Shown here: positions 6,479 through 8,252 of the stretch, piece by piece
Position numbering within the stretch: the stretch's first letter is position 1
How the letters are laid out: each line of letters starts with the position of its first letter
Source: Bacillota bacterium
Lineage (GTDB): Bacteria; Bacillota; Clostridia; Peptostreptococcales; Anaerovoracaceae
Direction of reading: 5' to 3'
DNA: 8,252 nt
Assembly (NCBI GenBank): GCA_905372035.1
Contig: CAJPNN010000061.1
Coordinates: 1-8,252 of the forward strand
Position numbers and translations under genes: made by a program
Notes under the pieces: generated by a model
What the model saw: the letters and a program-made list of their open reading frames with translations, nothing else
Database searches by the model: none
Told to the model about the DNA's origin: nothing

Positions 6479-7741
6479 ATGAAGTCGCTTTCTGTGAGAT
6501 TAAGACCGGATAAACTTGAATATTTTATCGGACAGGAACATTTTTTTTATGACGGTTCACTGTTTTATAATTCAATAAAAAATAAAACGTTTAAATCCGC
6601 TATTTTTTTCGGACCCTCGGGAACCGGAAAAACTACGCTTGCAAGGATCATCGCAAAATCCGTAAACTCCGATTTTTTCGAAATAAATGCCTCTGAAACC
6701 GGAACTAAAGAACTTAAGGAAGTACTCGGAACGGCAAAAGATAATTTTTTTTCCTTAAGAGAAGAAATTACCTTTTTATATGTTGATGAATTTCACAGAT
6801 GGAACAAACTGCAACAAGATTCACTGTTAAAATCATTAGAAGAGGGAGCTGTAAAATTCATAGGGAGTACCACAGAAAATCCGTATTTTTCTATAAACGA
6901 TGCTATATTAAGCAGGGTAGGACGAATATATGAATTTCGCAAACTATCCGACAGCAACCTTAAAACAGTATTAAAAAGGGCTTTGTCCGACACGGAATTC
7001 GGATTGGGAAATATAAAAAAAAGTATCGACGAAGATGCTGTAGATCTGCTGTCTGAGATTTCAAACGGTGATTTGAGATATGCTCTTGACAGCCTGGAAT
7101 TCATATTCAATAACAGCAATGATGATAAAATCACATCTAAAACAGTCAAAGAAGCTTGTCAGCGTGCAAAAGGAACTTTTCATAAAAGTGAAGACTATTA
7201 CAATCTGCTGTCCGCACTTCAAAAGTCAGTAAGAGGAAGCGATCCCGACGCTGCCGTGTTTTATTTGGCAAAGCTTATAGATGGCGGTTGTGATCTTAAA
7301 TCTATATCCAGACGTATTCTTGTAATGGCGTCGGAAGATGTGTCTTTAGCATATCCGATGGCAATAACTGTCGTTAATTCATGTGTATCGGCTGCCGAAA
7401 AGGTGGGTTTTCCGGAGGCTCGAATACACTTATCTCAAGCTGTCTGCCTTCTAGCATCGTGCCCCAAATCAAATAAAACCTATCTTGCTGTAGATAAAGC
7501 TCTGTCTGATATCCAAAATAAGACAATAGATGAAATGCCGGCTCATATTATGGATTCTCATTACAGCGGCGCAAAATCTTTAGGTAGAGGAAAAGATTAT
7601 TTATATCCGCATAATTTTGGCGGATATGTCAAACAACAGTATCTTCCTGACAATATATCGGATGTTAAATATTACGAGCCTACCGATAATGGAAAAGAAA
7701 AATTTTTTAAAAGTTATCTGGAAGGGCTGAAAAAGTTATGA
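6479..7741 (+). CDS. rarA: Replication-associated recombination factor RarA (MgsA), AAA+ ATPase
   Basis: 420 residues, near the usual family length. RarA is a clamp-loader-like AAA+ protein that acts on DNA at stalled replication forks. Motifs in order: LRP...IGQEHF (8-22), Walker A GPSGTGKT (45-52, where most members have GPPG), Walker B LYVDEFHRWNK (100-110; D103, E104), sensor 1 GSTTENPYF (129-137), a likely arginine finger in ILSR (R146) and sensor 2 GDLRYALDSLE (197-207, R200). The RarA-specific C-terminal part includes SALQKSVRGSDPDAA (245-259), MASEDVSLA (283-291) and APKSN-like CPKSNKTY (328-335), which also mediate tetramer formation in the family. ATG 6479 is the first start after an in-frame TAA at 6473. 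AAAGGAG (6459-6465) lies 13 bases upstream, rather far. The stop overlaps ispH (ATGA). Confidence 0.95.
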   Translation: MKSLSVRLRPDKLEYFIGQEHFFYDGSLFYNSIKNKTFKSAIFFGPSGTGKTTLARIIAKSVNSDFFEINASETGTKELKEVLGTAKDNFFSLREEITFLYVDEFHRWNKLQQDSLLKSLEEGAVKFIGSTTENPYFSINDAILSRVGRIYEFRKLSDSNLKTVLKRALSDTEFGLGNIKKSIDEDAVDLLSEISNGDLRYALDSLEFIFNNSNDDKITSKTVKEACQRAKGTFHKSEDYYNLLSALQKSVRGSDPDAAVFYLAKLIDGGCDLKSISRRILVMASEDVSLAYPMAITVVNSCVSAAEKVGFPEARIHLSQAVCLLASCPKSNKTYLAVDKALSDIQNKTIDEMPAHIMDSHYSGAKSLGRGKDYLYPHNFGGYVKQQYLPDNISDVKYYEPTDNGKEKFFKSYLEGLKKL

Positions 7742-8252
7742 AAATAGAAATTGCGGATTATTCCGGATTTTGCTTCGGAGTGAAAAAAGCCGTTGAAATG
7801 ACTTATAAAACGATTTTTGATAGCAAAGGAAAAAATAACATCTACAGTTGCGGTCCCATAATTCATAATGATAACGTCACATTTGAACTTGTGGAAATGG
7901 GGCTCAAAATAGTGCAATCTCTTGATGAAGTTCCCGAAAACTCTATTCTCATCGTACGCTCACACGGTGAAGGTAAAAAATTTTACGATACGGCTGCAAA
8001 AAAAAATCTTGAGATCATAGATGCAACATGCCCGTTTGTCGAGCGTATACATAATATCGTAAATTCTTATAAATATGACGAAACCATAGTCGTAGTCGGA
8101 GATTTTATGCATCCCGAGGTCCGTGGAATTTTAGGCTGGTGCAAAACTCCTTCCATAGTGGTTGCAAGCATAGAAGATGCCAAAAATATAAGAGATAAAA
8201 ATTTATCTGTAGTAGTTCAAACTACATTTAATGTTGAATTATTTTCAAAGAT
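7738..8252 (+). CDS. ispH: 4-hydroxy-3-methylbut-2-enyl diphosphate reductase IspH, 5' part only
   Basis: The first 171 codons are present and the window ends inside the gene. IspH is the [4Fe-4S] enzyme that converts HMBPP to IPP and DMAPP, the last step of the MEP isoprenoid pathway. Conserved features are FCFGVKKAV (11-19) with cluster ligand C12, IHN with H43, RSHGEG (75-80) with H76, DATCPFV (95-101) with the second cluster Cys C98, HPEVRGI (125-131) with H125 and E127, and QTTFN (161-165). The third cluster Cys would lie beyond the window. The start overlaps the rarA stop by 4 bases; GGAAGGG (7720-7726) lies 11 bases upstream. In many Clostridia ispH is fused to or followed by the ribosomal protein S1 gene; that cannot be seen here. 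Confidence 0.95.
   Translation, partial: MKIEIADYSGFCFGVKKAVEMTYKTIFDSKGKNNIYSCGPIIHNDNVTFELVEMGLKIVQSLDEVPENSILIVRSHGEGKKFYDTAAKKNLEIIDATCPFVERIHNIVNSYKYDETIVVVGDFMHPEVRGILGWCKTPSIVVASIEDAKNIRDKNLSVVVQTTFNVELFSK

Overview
The window is AT-rich (about one third G+C by eye). Every supported gene lies on the plus strand, with short spacers, overlapping stops and starts, and heavy use of ATA and AAA codons. Gene content and codon habits point to a low-GC, anaerobic Bacillota (Clostridia-type) chromosome. This is an inference from gene families; no rRNA or other taxonomic marker is present.

Region 1 (1-2136) is the tail of a Tad-type pilus/secretion gene cluster. It holds the 3' part of a DUF5702-like gene running in from the left edge, a TadE-like pseudopilin with two C-terminal His/Cys metal-binding units, and a short DUF6382-like protein without the C-terminal FHA domain I would expect. 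The first two genes overlap and the third follows after 8 bases, so they look co-transcribed.

Region 2 (2137-2448) is a 312-base gap with a strong extended -10 promoter and a leader of about 270 nt. The leader contains a 34-bp imperfect direct repeat (27/34, 91-bp period). Its 3' half can form two mutually exclusive folds, one of which buries the ribosome binding site of potA. I could not match it to a riboswitch class I know. It is the best candidate here for an undescribed regulatory element.

Region 3 (2449-6391) is a potABCD operon for polyamine import: ATPase, two permeases and a substrate-binding protein. All four genes overlap, and potB and potD start at TTG codons with good ribosome binding sites. 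PotD has a signal peptide without a lipobox and an added C-terminal membrane helix.

Region 4 (6392-8252) starts with a probable promoter whose -10 box overlaps the potD stop codon. It is followed by rarA (a replication-fork AAA+ ATPase) and, through an ATGA overlap, the 5' part of ispH (last step of the MEP isoprenoid pathway), which is cut by the window edge.
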